Below are positions 53,571-63,335 of a stretch of DNA of 64,000 bases, one piece after another. Within the stretch, counting starts at the first letter, position 1, and every line of letters starts with the position of its first letter. The translations under genes and the position numbers were made by a program. The notes under the pieces were generated by a model that ran no database searches, had not been told where the DNA came from, and was given only the letters and a program-made list of their open reading frames with translations. Origin of the DNA: Dactylorhiza incarnata. Its lineage: Eukaryota; Streptophyta; Magnoliopsida; Asparagales; Orchidaceae. Where the stretch lies: positions 6,200,001 through 6,264,000 of the forward strand of contig JAWHQI010000013.1 of NCBI GenBank assembly GCA_033032865.1, in the 5' to 3' direction.

Positions 53571-54712
53571 TGTTAGTTATGGAACAATCATCTAGAGGGG
53601 GGGGGGAGAATAGGTGATATGACTGTTTTAAATTTTAAGCACAAGAACTAAATAAATAGATCACAACACAATAATCTTAAAAACATAGCACACAGGAACA
53701 CCGGAACTCAGGCCCTCAATCCCTACAATCTCAGGCCCTCAAGCCCTACAAACTTAAGCCCTCAAGCCCTACAAACTCAGGCCCTCAAGCCCTACAAACT
53801 CAGGCCCTCAAGCCCTACAAACTCAGAATCTCAAGCTCTACAAACGCAGGCCCTCAAGCCCTACAAACTCAGGCCCTCAAGCCCTACAAACTCAGTCCCT
53901 CAAGCACTACAAACTCAGATCTATTTTAGATCCTACATCTTAGACTTATAAAAGCCCTACAGAGAGTAAATGAAAAGTTCTTCTTTAGCCTGATGAAAAC
54001 TGGCTTCTAGACTTGAAGAGAATACTATAGATCTTATCATGCTGAGTGCAGATTTCTCTTTAATCCTTTGTTTGGTTGATTTTTGTATTCCGTACGGTTG
54101 TTCTCTCGTTGATTAGGGCAGACACTGATCCCTTTTATAAGACTGATGGGTCGTCTAACGGTCTACTCAGACGTCCATTAAGTGTCAGAGGCTCATTCTT
54201 TAATGACATGTGCTGATTGGGCCATCAGGCAGAAGCATTAAATGCGATCAGCACGTTTTGAATTATCTTGATATGTTTCGACGATATTAGTAACATCTTG
54301 ACGATAGAGCTTGCCGTCACACCGATCTATCTTGGACTTATACAAATAATTAAGTCTTCTTAAATCTTCTTCAGATAGAGATATCTCGACGATATGAGAT
54401 ATCTCAGCTATACTTGTACTCACGATGACATAAAGTTATTTGAATGATGTCGTTGAAATCATCCTGTCTTATCGATGATATTGTCGTTTTCATTCTGATT
54501 TCTCGTCGATATCGTCTTGATCATCTTGATGGTAAGCAACACTTATATTACAAACTATCTTCACGAGTTCTGCCTTAGTCTTCTCGACAACAATGCTCCT
54601 TTACGATGATGTCATTGACTTAGCCAAATACTTTAACTTAATTCTTCTGGAGAGCTTCATCATAAAAGACTTCACCATGATATCATCGTGTGATTCTTGT
54701 TGACACGACGAT
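53571..54712 (-). repeat. C3 5' LTR, partial
   Basis: 1142 bp up to the E4 insertion; it ends CCATAACTAACA on the minus strand. It contains the 23-bp direct repeats at 53700-53930 and GACGATATTAG/GATATCGTC-type palindromic motifs at 54270-54520, related to those of the C2 LTR. Confidence 0.82.
53700..53930. repeat. 23-bp minisatellite in the C3 LTR (about 10 copies)
   Basis: Unit CCCTCAAGCC + CTACAAACTCAGG repeats about ten times with few changes. Repeats are adjacent with no spacers. Confidence 0.9.
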
Positions 54713-55991
54713 TGATGAGTCCAATTTATATACTGATTTTCGGACTCATCCGGGCTATTTTTTCCTGCATTGGTACTTCATTTTTGTTTGTAATTGTTTA
54801 TATTCACTCGTACGCGCTTTCACTATTAGTGCAATGTTTAGGCCCGTTGTGGTGTGCAATTGCGTGCTTTATTGTTGGGGCAAGCAAAATGTGCTCCCCA
54901 TTCTTTTTATGCTTTTATACTTGTGATGGAGGTGTTTTCCCAGCGTTTGGATTTGTTGTGCAGGTGGGCAGATCATCGATATTGCCCAGAACTCATCATG
55001 TATGAATCGCACGGTCGTGCATTTTACTTGACGCACGGTCGGTTGCGGTCGTGCGCTATGATCGGCTGGTCAATAAGGTGATCTGCCCCGCTCGTGCATT
55101 TTCTTCACGCCCGGTTGGCCTCAACCGTGCGCGAACAAAATGCACGGCCTACTTTTGGTTGCCGGATTTCGAGTTTTCTGAATTTACCCGTGCATTTTTA
55201 CGCACGGTCGGCTTCAACCGTGCGTGAGTAAAACGCACGGGCGCACCTGCTTCGTCTTCCTAGCTTTTATGCTTGTTAAATATCGCACGGTTCACGCACG
55301 GTCGTGCGTTCGACCGTGCGTGACCAAATTTCTGATTGTTTTCTATAAAAGCGCAGATTTCTGCCCTAATCGAGACGATCCATTTTCCCGCTCCTAGAGT
55401 TCCAATTCCGCGCCATTTTTGCTTCTCCATCTCCGCCCACCATTTGGAGGTGCTTCAGACATATTCTTGGCTCAAATCTTGAGCCAGAGTATCCTCTCGG
55501 CCGCCTCCATCATCCAAGTACTTCAAGAAGAGGATTCTACACTCATCTTCATCGCCAAGCTTGGAGTTCTTTGCATCAGACGTTGTCGGATTGTAGTTTA
55601 CCTGAGAAGACGGGTCCATTGGGAGGAAGTGACAGCGCTCCTCTACCCCAGACGATAGTTGGGACCAAGCTAGGATGCGGATTGACAACCCGACGATTCC
55701 TACCGAGAATCTACAATAAGCCTCCAGATTTGGTTGTATCTCTTGCATTATTCTCTACTTGTGTGGATGTATTTGGTTGTGTTCTTCATTTTATTGATGA
55801 TGTTGTGCTATAACCATATTTGCTCTTCATGAAAATTCATGTTTATGAAATGATGTTGTATGTTTATTAGTTACTAGAGGTGTGCCAACAAATCCACTCC
55901 ACCCTCCATTTCACTCCGCTAGCCTACTCGCCCATTCCGTGTGCCTACTCTTCCATCCCGCCTAGCGAAGCGTGGCAGAGCGGCCCGTGTA
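54713..55991 (+). repeat. E4 5' LTR, first part
   Basis: It starts TGATGAGTCC followed by GGACTCATC (terminal inverted repeat). U3 at 55000-55330 has CGCACGGTCG and CGACCGTGCG palindromic units. TATA box CTATAAAAG at 55343-55351. C1 interrupts after GTGTA (55987-55991). Confidence 0.92.
55343..55351 (+). promoter_or_regulatory. TATA box of E4 5' LTR
   Basis: CTATAAAAG directly after the palindrome cluster, at the same relative place as in E1. Confidence 0.7.
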
Positions 55992-56720
55992 TGTTGAAAA
56001 TGTCGAAGTGGAAGTCTTGGATCTGAGCGGTCTGGCAGGAGGTCGCGCGGTCTGGTGAGACCGCACGTCTGGCAATCTGCTCTGCGGTATGACTTGTATT
56101 TATTCTAGCCGCGGTCTCCTGGCGTGACCGTCGTTCTGTGTCCAAGGTGCTGAGGTAAGGCCGCGCGGTCTGCTCTATGACCGCGTGGCGGGCTTTCTAT
56201 CTCAGGGCTGTGCCGGTCTGATTTGACCGCACAGGTTGGTCCAGGTTTCTAGGAATCCGGTCTTGTGGCTGTCTGGGTTTTCTGGTGGTTTTTGCGGACT
56301 AAGGCTCTTAGTCGCGCGGTCTCTATTCGCGGTCTCAGGAGAAGACTGGTATGTGAACATTTCTCTATTCTCGGTCTCAGAAGGAGGCCGGCATGCGAAC
56401 AGGTGCTTGCGGTCAGCTCAGCTAGCTGAGGTGGTGTTCTGTAACCGGCAGTGTTGTGCGGTTAGGCAGCTTGCAGAGATCGGCAAGGAGACCGCGCAGT
56501 CTGGAGCGGTCTCATTTATCTTCCTTCAAGTTGTGTACTTTTTCTCTTTGGTTTTGTGTACTGGCGAAATCATGTCACGCCATGTAAACCTCTCCCTGTA
56601 ATGAAGATTGTTGTTATCAATAAAGACTATATTTCCTTCATGTGCTTCTGGTTGCTTGGCTTGTGAACACTAAGTTGTATGATTCCTGCTCACTCCATAA
56701 AGATTCAGAAAAATTTCATA
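55992..56720 (+). repeat. C1 5' LTR
   Basis: TGTTGAAAATG to ATTTCATA (final CA changed to TA). U3 has many GACCGCGCGGTC-like palindromic units (56030-56230). Length equals the 3' LTR. Confidence 0.95.
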
Positions 56721-56733
56721 TGGTATCAAAGCG
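56721..56733 (+). promoter_or_regulatory. C1 primer binding site, tRNA-Met type
   Basis: TGGTATCAAAGCG directly follows the LTR and is complementary to initiator tRNA-Met with one mismatch (AAAGC for AGAGC). Confidence 0.9.
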
Positions 56734-56808
56734 AGGTTGGAGTGGATAGAGCAGTGAACAACTTAGTGTAGCCATCGCCTTTGTGAAGAAGGAACCAGTA
56801 GTTGAGCC

Positions 56809-57732
56809 ATGAAAGCGAGGGGTCTTGGAATTAAGATGCTAAACTCGACCAACTTTAAGAAGTGGAGGTCTTGTATGCAGAGTTATCTTCTGGGTGAGGA
56901 CCTCTGGGAGGTAGTTGGAGGAGAGAGCACGGAGGAAGTTTTTCTGGTTGGAGATAACCATCATGAGGTGAGGAACTGGAGGCGGACCAATGCCAAAGCA
57001 GAGTTCGCCCTGAAGAGGGCAATATCACCTGATTTGTTAGATCACATCTTGGGGTGTGCATCAGCTGCAGAGATCTAGAGAGCCCTGGATAGGATGTTTA
57101 ACAAAAAGAATGTGGCAAGACTTCAATTCCTGGAGAATGAGCTGGCCAGATCGGCTCAAGGTGACCTTTCTATCTCTACGTTCTTCTTGAAGATGAAGAA
57201 CTTGTGCGCCGAGATTTCAGCGCTGGATCCTGATGAGCCAATTTCTGAGGCGAAGCTGAAGAGGCACATCATCCGTGGCTTGCGGAAGGAATATGTTGCC
57301 TTTGTGACGTCGGTGCAGGGTTGGGCAAATCAGCCATCTCTGCTGGAGCTGGAAAATCTGCTTGCTTCACAGGAGAGTCTGGCAAGGCAGATGGCGGGGG
57401 TGTCAGTGTCTGGGGGAGATGGCAAAGTTCTCTTCATGGGAATGAAGAAGAAGTGGGATAAGAAGAAGACCGCTGGAGGAGGCAATGGGCCTTCAACTTC
57501 TGGACAGCAGGAGAGGGGATATGCTCCTAAGGCTGAAGGGAAGAAAAAGGGGGAAGGTCACAAGTGCTTCAGGTGCGGAAAGGTTGGTCACATCAGGAAG
57601 GAGTGTCGAGGAAATCTTCAGCCGGGGCATGCTGCTGCAGGAAGGGGGGAAGCTGAAGCCAGGCAGGTTGATGGAGGATGGGGAGGAGCCTTCTCGACTT
57701 CTGTTGGAGCTGAGGCTCCTATCAACTATTAG
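56809..57732 (+). pseudogene. C1 Gag, one in-frame stop
   Basis: The start is ATG at 56809 (MKARGLGIKMLNSTNF). Copia capsid (UBN2-type) blocks: NFKKWRSCMQSYLLGEDLWE, then LQFLENELARSAQGDLSIST, FLKMKNLCAEISAL and HIIRGLRKEYVAFVTSVQGW. The zinc knuckle is CFRCGKVGHIRKEC (near 57565-57605). A TAG at 57076 falls between EI and RAL, where copia gags usually have Trp; the frame continues unchanged. A second TAG at about 57730 falls before the protease. It forms the particle shell. Confidence 0.92.
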
Positions 57733-58938
57733 GAGGACTGTATCGTAGACTCGGGGTGTGGTCATCACCTCACCGGGGACGAGTTGAAGCTTTCTTCAGC
57801 GCAACCTTATTCAGGTAATGATGCTATTATTACTGCTGATAATACTGTGCATGCTGTCGAGAAGGTAGGGGTTGTTTTCTTGGGTAGTGATAGGGGGCCA
57901 CTAACTTTGAAGAGTGTCTATCATGTACCCGGAATGAGGAAAAACCTCTTCTCTGTGACCAACGTTGTAGACGTTGGGTATCACGTTCTGTTTGGCCCGA
58001 CAGAACTGAGGTTTCTTCGGAATGTGGAGGCAGTGAAGGCTGAGGTAGTTCATGTGGGGAGGATAGCTAAAGACTTGTTCATGCTTCGACAAGTTCTTAC
58101 GTTGACAAGAGTAGGACAAACGACAGTGCCGTGATATGGCACGAGAGGTTGGGGCACGTAGGAATGGATAAGCTGAAAGCTATGGCGGTGAAAAGTCTGG
58201 TCAAGGGCTTCCTAGTCTATCTTCCTACGGAGACGGTCATGTGTGCGCGGGATGTCAGTTCGGCAAGTCTCATCGACTACCGTTTGACAAGTCGCAGACA
58301 AGGAGTAGTGTGCCGTTGGAGTGCATCCACGGTGACTTGATTGGACCAACTGCTACCCCAAGCCTCGGAGGCAGCAGATATATGCTGGTGTTGATCGATG
58401 ATTACACCAGATATGTCTGGGTATATTTCTTGAAGGATAAGGCGGAGGAATTTGCCAGGTTTGTAGAGTTCAAGGAGCTCATGGAGGGTCGGCTTGGACT
58501 GCGGGTTAAGAAGCTGAGGACTGACAACGGAGGGGAGTTCACCTCTGGTGAGTTCTCTACTTTTTGCAGGAAGGCGGGCATCCGGAGGGAGCTTACTTGG
58601 GCGCATAATCCACAGCAAAACAGAGTTGCAGAGAGGAAGATCCGTCATCTGACGGAGACCTGCAAGTGTTGGCTGCATGCCAAGAGTATCCCAAAGTCCT
58701 TCTGGGCGGAGGGAATGTCTTGCGTTGCCTACGTCATCAACAGGATGCCTCTCAGTCCCATCAATATGAATACCCCGCATGAATTGATGTTCAAGGAAAA
58801 GCCAAGCGTGGCACACCTTCGGGTGTTTGGTTCCACCTGCTATGTGTATGTTCCAGATGCGCTTCGGACGAAGCTAGATGCGAAAGCAAGGAAGCTAGTC
58901 TTCGTGGGGGTATGATGACCGGAAGAAGGTCTGGAAGT
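57733..58938 (+). pseudogene. C1 protease and integrase
   Basis: The protease active site CIVDSGCGHHLTGDE (about 57744) is intact, with SVYHVPGMRKNLFSV downstream. A shift near 58130 moves to the integrase zinc module (WHERLGHVGMDKLKAM), and another near 58215 to CAGCQFGKSHRLPF. The DDE core shows CIHGDLIGP, KLRTDNGGEF and NPQQNRVAERKIRHL (Gln-Asn-Arg where Gln-Asn-Gly is usual). One extra G in a G-run near 58910 shifts out of the RT frame at KLVFVG. Confidence 0.9.
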
Positions 58939-58940
58939 GC

Positions 58941-60875
58941 ATGGATCCGGAGACGTGGAGATTTGTTATGTCTCGCGACGTCGTGTTCGACGAGGTGACA
59001 TCGTACAAGGGAGGTTCTGGTGTTGAGCTGCCAGAAAGCAGGGTGGAGGAGCCAGAGAAAGCTGTGGAAAATCTTCAGATGGAGCTACCTGTGTCACCAG
59101 GTGGTCCATCAATTTCTAGTTCTGAGGCGGAGGCTTCTGGATCAGGAAGTAGGGGGAGCGATGCTCCGAGTACGTCTGGAAGAGGAGCTAGGGAAGAAGC
59201 AGCTAAAGATACTGTGAGGCAGGGGAAGGCGTTGTGGAGATCAAAGCGAACTATCATTGCCCCTGATCGCTATACAGGAGGAAACATGGTGAGCTTTGTC
59301 TCATGTTTCTTTGCTGGTCCCTTGGATGAGAGGGAGCGGTCGAGCTTTGAAAAGGCCAAAGGCGTGGAACAGTGGGATTCGGCTATGCAGGAAGAGATGA
59401 GTGCTCTTGAGAAGAATGAGACTTGGTCTCTGGTGCTCAAGCCCAAGGGCATCACCCCTGTGACATGCAAGTGGGTCTACAAGCTTAAGAAGAAGGCTGA
59501 CGGCAGTATCGAGCGGTACAAGGCTCGCCTTGTGGCTCGAGAGTTCTCGCAGCAATACGGTGAAGACTATGAAGAGACATTCAGTCCGATGGCAAAAATG
59601 ACTTCAGTTCGGGTTGTGATTGCCTTGGCGGTGTGTTGGGGGTGGAAGATCTGGCAGCTCGACGTAAATAATGCGTTCTTGTACGGCGAGATTGACAAGG
59701 ACATCTTCATGGTCCAGCCGCCAGGCTTCGTATCTAAAGATTTTCCAGAGCATGTCTGCAAGTTGAAGAAGGCCCTGTATGGGTTGAAGCAAGCGCTGAG
59801 GGCGTGGTATGGTAAAATTGCAGAGTATCTCTTATTCTGCGGGTTTGGGGCTTCAGACTCAGACTCAAGCTTGTTCATCAAGAAGAGCGGGGAGCTTCAA
59901 GTCATCGTGCTGCTTTACGTCAACGATATGATCGTGACGGGGAATTCGAAGGAGGAGGTAGCGCAGATTCAGGCAGAGCTATCTATAAGGCTTGAGATGA
60001 AGGATCTGGGAGAGCTTCACCATTTCCTTGGACTCGAGGTGAAGAGGAAGGAGAGTGGAGTGTTGGTGTCCCAGGCTAGATATGCGGAGTGAATCGTGGA
60101 GCAGTTCGGCATGAAGGAAGGGAAGTGCATCTCTACACCTCTAGAGAAGGCTATGAAACTTCGCAATGATGAGGGGAGGATTTTGGGAGATCCGATGGTG
60201 TTCCGAGCTCTGGTTGGGAGCTTGATTTATCTAACGATCACTAGGCCGGATATTGCATATGCAGTTGGCAGGGTGAGCCGTTATATGGCGGAACCAAGGA
60301 TGCATCATCTTCTAGCGGTCAAGAGTATATTGAAGTATGTCAAGGCGACTTCAGATATGGGTCTCCTTTATAGGAGGGATGCGGGCTTCGAGGTGCATGG
60401 GTACATGGACGCTGATTACGGGGGAGATTCAGATGATCGGAAGTCGACATCTGGATACATCTTCATGGCGGGCCCCACGGCTATATCATGGTGCAGCAAG
60501 AAGCAGGATTCTGTGTCGGTCTCAACCACGGAAGCGGAATACATGGCTTCGGCCTTGGCAGCTCAGGAAGCCATCTGGCTTAGGAGATTGGTTGGAGACA
60601 TCCATAAGGAGGTTTGGGGTCCGACTCTGCTCCGCGGTGACAACGAGAGTGCTCTCAAACTGGTTACTAATCCAGTTTGTCACGCGAGGACCAAACATAT
60701 CGAGATCGAGCATCATTTCATTCGTGAGAAGGTGCTGGAGGGGTCTCTTTCGGTCAAGCATGTTCGGAGTTAGGACAACATTGCTGACATCTTCATAAAG
60801 GCGCTGGCGAAGGCGCCGTTCACTCGGCTGAGGAGTCTACTTGGGTTGTTTTCAACTTCCCACTTCAAGGGGGAG
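58941..60875 (+). pseudogene. C1 reverse transcriptase and RNase H
   Basis: RT blocks: QWDSAMQEEMSALEKNETW, CKWVYKLKKKADGSIERYKA, YEETFSPMAKMTSVRVVIAL, WQLDVNNAFLYGEIDKDIFM, LKKALYGLKQALRAWY and VIVLLYVNDMIVTG. The YVDD motif is YVND, one G-to-A change, which should abolish activity. TGA at 60090 follows QARYAE; RNase H then reads YMDADYGGDSDDRKSTSGY, SVSTTEAEYMA and HARTKHIEIEHHFIREKVL. A TAG near 60771 precedes DNIADIF. Pol ends at the purine tract. Confidence 0.93.
60867..60875 (+). promoter_or_regulatory. C1 polypurine tract
   Basis: AAGGGGGAG directly before the 3' LTR, the usual copia plus-strand primer. Confidence 0.88.
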
Positions 60876-61604
60876 TGTTGAAAATGTTGAAGTGGAAGTC
60901 TTGGATCTGAGCGGTCTGGGAGGAGGTCGCGCGGTCTGGTGAGACCGCACGTCTGGCAATCTGCTCTGCGATCTGACTTTTCTTTAGTCTAGCCGCGGTC
61001 TCCTGGCGTGGCCGTCGTTCTGTGTCCAAGGTGCTGAGGTAAGGCCGCGCAGTCTGCTCTGTGACCGCGTGGTGGGCTGTCTATCTCAGGGCTGTGCCGG
61101 TCTGATGTGACCGCACAGGTTGGTGCAGGTTTCCAGGAATCCGGTCGGGTGGCTGTCTGGGTTTTCTGGTGGTTTTCGCAAACTAAGGCTCTTAGCCGCG
61201 TGGTCTCTGTTCGCGGTCTCAGGAGAAGACTGGTATGAGAACAGGTCTCTGTTCTCAGTCTCAGAAGGAGGCCGGCATGCGAACAAGTTCTTGTGGTCAG
61301 CTCAGCGAGCTGAGGTGGTGTTCTGTAACCGACAGTGTTGTGCGGTTAGGCAGCTTACAGAGATCGGCAAGGAGACCGCGCGGTCTGGAGCGGTCTCATT
61401 TATCTTCCTTCAAGTTGTGTATTTTTTCTCTTTGGTTTTGTGTACTGGCGAAATCATGTCTCGCCATGTATATCTCTCCCTGTAATGAAGATTGTTGTTA
61501 TCAATAAAGACTATATTTCCTTCATGTGCTTCTGGTTGCTTGGCTTGTGAACTCTAAGTTGTATGATTCCTGCTCACTCCATAAATATTCGGAAAAATTT
61601 CACA
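60876..61604 (+). repeat. C1 3' LTR
   Basis: 729 bp, TGTTGAAAATG to ATTTCACA, with several percent difference from the 5' copy by eye. Followed by the GTGTA duplication and the rest of the E4 LTR. Confidence 0.95.
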
Positions 61605-61609
61605 GTGTA

Positions 61610-61997
61610 ATCCATTCGCCTAACGAAGCAGCGCGCTCAAGGCCTTCACAGTTTGATTCTGCTTTCCTACTCGTCCATCCACCTTATGAAGCAGCGCGCT
61701 CAAGTCCTGCCTAGTTTTCACCTCACCAAGCAAAGCATTGCATAGCGGCATTGCATAAGAGTAGTTGTAGTTGTTTTCTTTTATTTTCCAAAAGCCAAAT
61801 CAACTCTCCCTTAATTCATCCGACTTAAGGACTTCAATCTCAAGTTCGTCCTCAATAGTTAACTCCACCTTATTGTGTTCCTTCGAGATCGATACTTGGG
61901 GATTCACTCCCACATTTTATATTACTTGAACGATTGGTACACTATCGTTTCGTGCCGCAGTCTAGCTACCGCCTATAGCGGCGAGATTTGCGCATCA
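61610..61997 (+). repeat. E4 5' LTR, second part
   Basis: The LTR resumes after C1 and ends GAGATTTGCGCATCA. It is homologous to the end of the E1 LTR, with shared blocks such as ATTACTTGAACGAT and CCGCCTATAGCGG. Confidence 0.92.
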
Positions 61998-62003
61998 AGT
62001 TTT

Positions 62004-62021
62004 TGGCGCCGTTGCCGGGGA
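62004..62021 (+). promoter_or_regulatory. E4 primer binding site, tRNA-Asp type
   Basis: TGGCGCCGTTGCCGGGGA after AGTTTT; identical to the E1 and E2 sites. Confidence 0.92.
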
Positions 62022-62222
62022 CACAGTCGTGTGAGTTTCTGGAGAGGGAGAACCTGCGATATAAGTTCTTCCATTTGTAAATTGCATCCTTTTTGTTTTA
62101 TTTCTTCCTAATCTTTTTTTTTACAGTTTTAAAATCAAGTTTTTTCTAATTGTATTTCCATTTCGTGTGTAGTAAGTCTTATTTCTGCTTATTCCATTTT
62201 TTTAATCTTCTGTGCACCATTA

Positions 62223-63335
62223 ATGTATTCTCGTCCATCTTGCAATTGGTGCTCTTCTCATAGTCACCTTAGTGAAGATTGTTATTTAGGAAGGCGTAAT
62301 AATAACTCGTATGGCTCGTCATATGGTGCTCCCGCCGCGGTTGCACCCTCATATAACAAGCCTGCTTATTATCATTACGCACCTCCTGTGCAAGCATCAC
62401 CTTCTCTGGGTGGTTGGACCCCATCGTGGTCTAAACCTACTGAGAAGCGGTGCTTGTGTTGTAAGAGTCTCGATCATGCACTGAAGGACTGTGAGCAATG
62501 GAAGTTGCAATTGGCGGAGGATGATGAGCCAGCGCTTATATCCATTCCACCTCCTTCCTATGCCACTGCTCCTTCCATCATGGATGACACATATGTTAGG
62601 CCTCCAAGTCATCTTGGGAGCATAATGAATGCGTTTATTAGTGTTGTCGTTGATCTCCATGAAGACATTATGGAGTTCCCTCCTTCTTCACTACCGTCAC
62701 TACCGGTGGATTCATTTTCGAAGGATAGCTCGCATCTTTTAGCTGATTCTATCATGATCCATGCTTATCCTCCATCTTTTTCTGACTTTACTACGCACTT
62801 ATCTTTTGATCTTGTCGATTACTTAGATGTGCAGGATGAGCTTCTGGATCCCGAAGCTGTGCCGAGTTGCACTGAGGAGGATTTTATCCTTAGTGAGGAG
62901 GTTTCTACCTCATCACCGGAGGAGAAGGTCCAACTCATCACCAAGGTTCCTAGCTGCTCATATTCTTCCTGCAGTGCTCTTAATGCGGTCGACAATGAGT
63001 CTTTTGTGAAACCTGATGGGAGTGATACCGGGACCACTCCCACGATTGCTGATTATTTTAGTTTTTCTTCTCTTTTATTTCCTGACAACCTTTCTCTGTC
63101 TGAGCCTGTGCAGGTTGATCTTTCACAGGTACTTCTGGAGGACTTGGAGCATTTTGCTCAAGTCAATGAGGAGCGTGACCTCATATGTGAGGAGGTTGAC
63201 CCCTCCTCCATAGTGGAAACCCCACTCATTTCTTTTTCCTCCTGCCACCTCCATGAAGACGACACCTCGCTAGGCAAGGAAAGTTTTGGTGAGTTGAGTG
63301 GGGATTCCTCCTCTTCTTACTTTTATTCCCTCTAG
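62223..63335 (+). CDS. E4 double zinc-knuckle protein, intact, 370 residues
   Basis: The start is ATG at 62223, about 200 bp after the primer site as in E1, and it is the first ATG of the frame. CCHC knuckle 1 is CNWCSSHSHLSEDC (residues 8-21) and knuckle 2 is CLCCKSLDHALKDC (about residue 78). Between them is a Tyr/Ser/Pro-rich linker. The remainder is acidic; conserved with E1 are HLG-type PPSHL blocks, CEEVDPSSI, LGKESFGELS and a Ser-rich end. I see no capsid, protease, RT or integrase motif. The open frame, and conservation of these blocks with the diverged E1 copy, suggest selection on the protein. It probably binds RNA through the knuckles. It is the only gene of the family. Confidence 0.82.
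   Translation: MYSRPSCNWCSSHSHLSEDCYLGRRNNNSYGSSYGAPAAVAPSYNKPAYYHYAPPVQASPSLGGWTPSWSKPTEKRCLCCKSLDHALKDCEQWKLQLAEDDEPALISIPPPSYATAPSIMDDTYVRPPSHLGSIMNAFISVVVDLHEDIMEFPPSSLPSLPVDSFSKDSSHLLADSIMIHAYPPSFSDFTTHLSFDLVDYLDVQDELLDPEAVPSCTEEDFILSEEVSTSSPEEKVQLITKVPSCSYSSCSALNAVDNESFVKPDGSDTGTTPTIADYFSFSSLLFPDNLSLSEPVQVDLSQVLLEDLEHFAQVNEERDLICEEVDPSSIVETPLISFSSCHLHEDDTSLGKESFGELSGDSSSSYFYSL

Larger units (their letters stand above)
50517..54712 (-). mobile_element. C3, SIRE-like copia element, partial, hosting C2, S2 and E4
   Basis: Minus-strand order from the right: 5' LTR part (54712-53571), primer site (53557-53568), gag (53401-50517) interrupted by S2. C2 cuts gag at 50517 and E4 cuts the LTR at 54712; the remainder lies off-window on both sides. 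It is the outermost element of the nest in this window. Confidence 0.82.
55992..61604 (+). mobile_element. C1, Ty1/copia element, full-length but mutated
   Basis: 5613 bp with two 729-bp LTRs (55992-56720 and 60876-61604), flanked by GTGTA (55987-55991 and 61605-61609). The tRNA-Met primer site adjoins the 5' LTR and the purine tract AAGGGGGAG adjoins the 3' LTR. Gag, protease, integrase, RT and RNase H are all present in copia order but carry several stops and frameshifts. It sits in the E4 LTR. I do not assign a copia lineage. Confidence 0.95.

Noticed and set aside
53700..53930. Regular 23-bp direct repeats resembling a CRISPR array
   Set aside because: Units are adjacent without unique spacers, in a plant retrotransposon LTR, with no cas genes.
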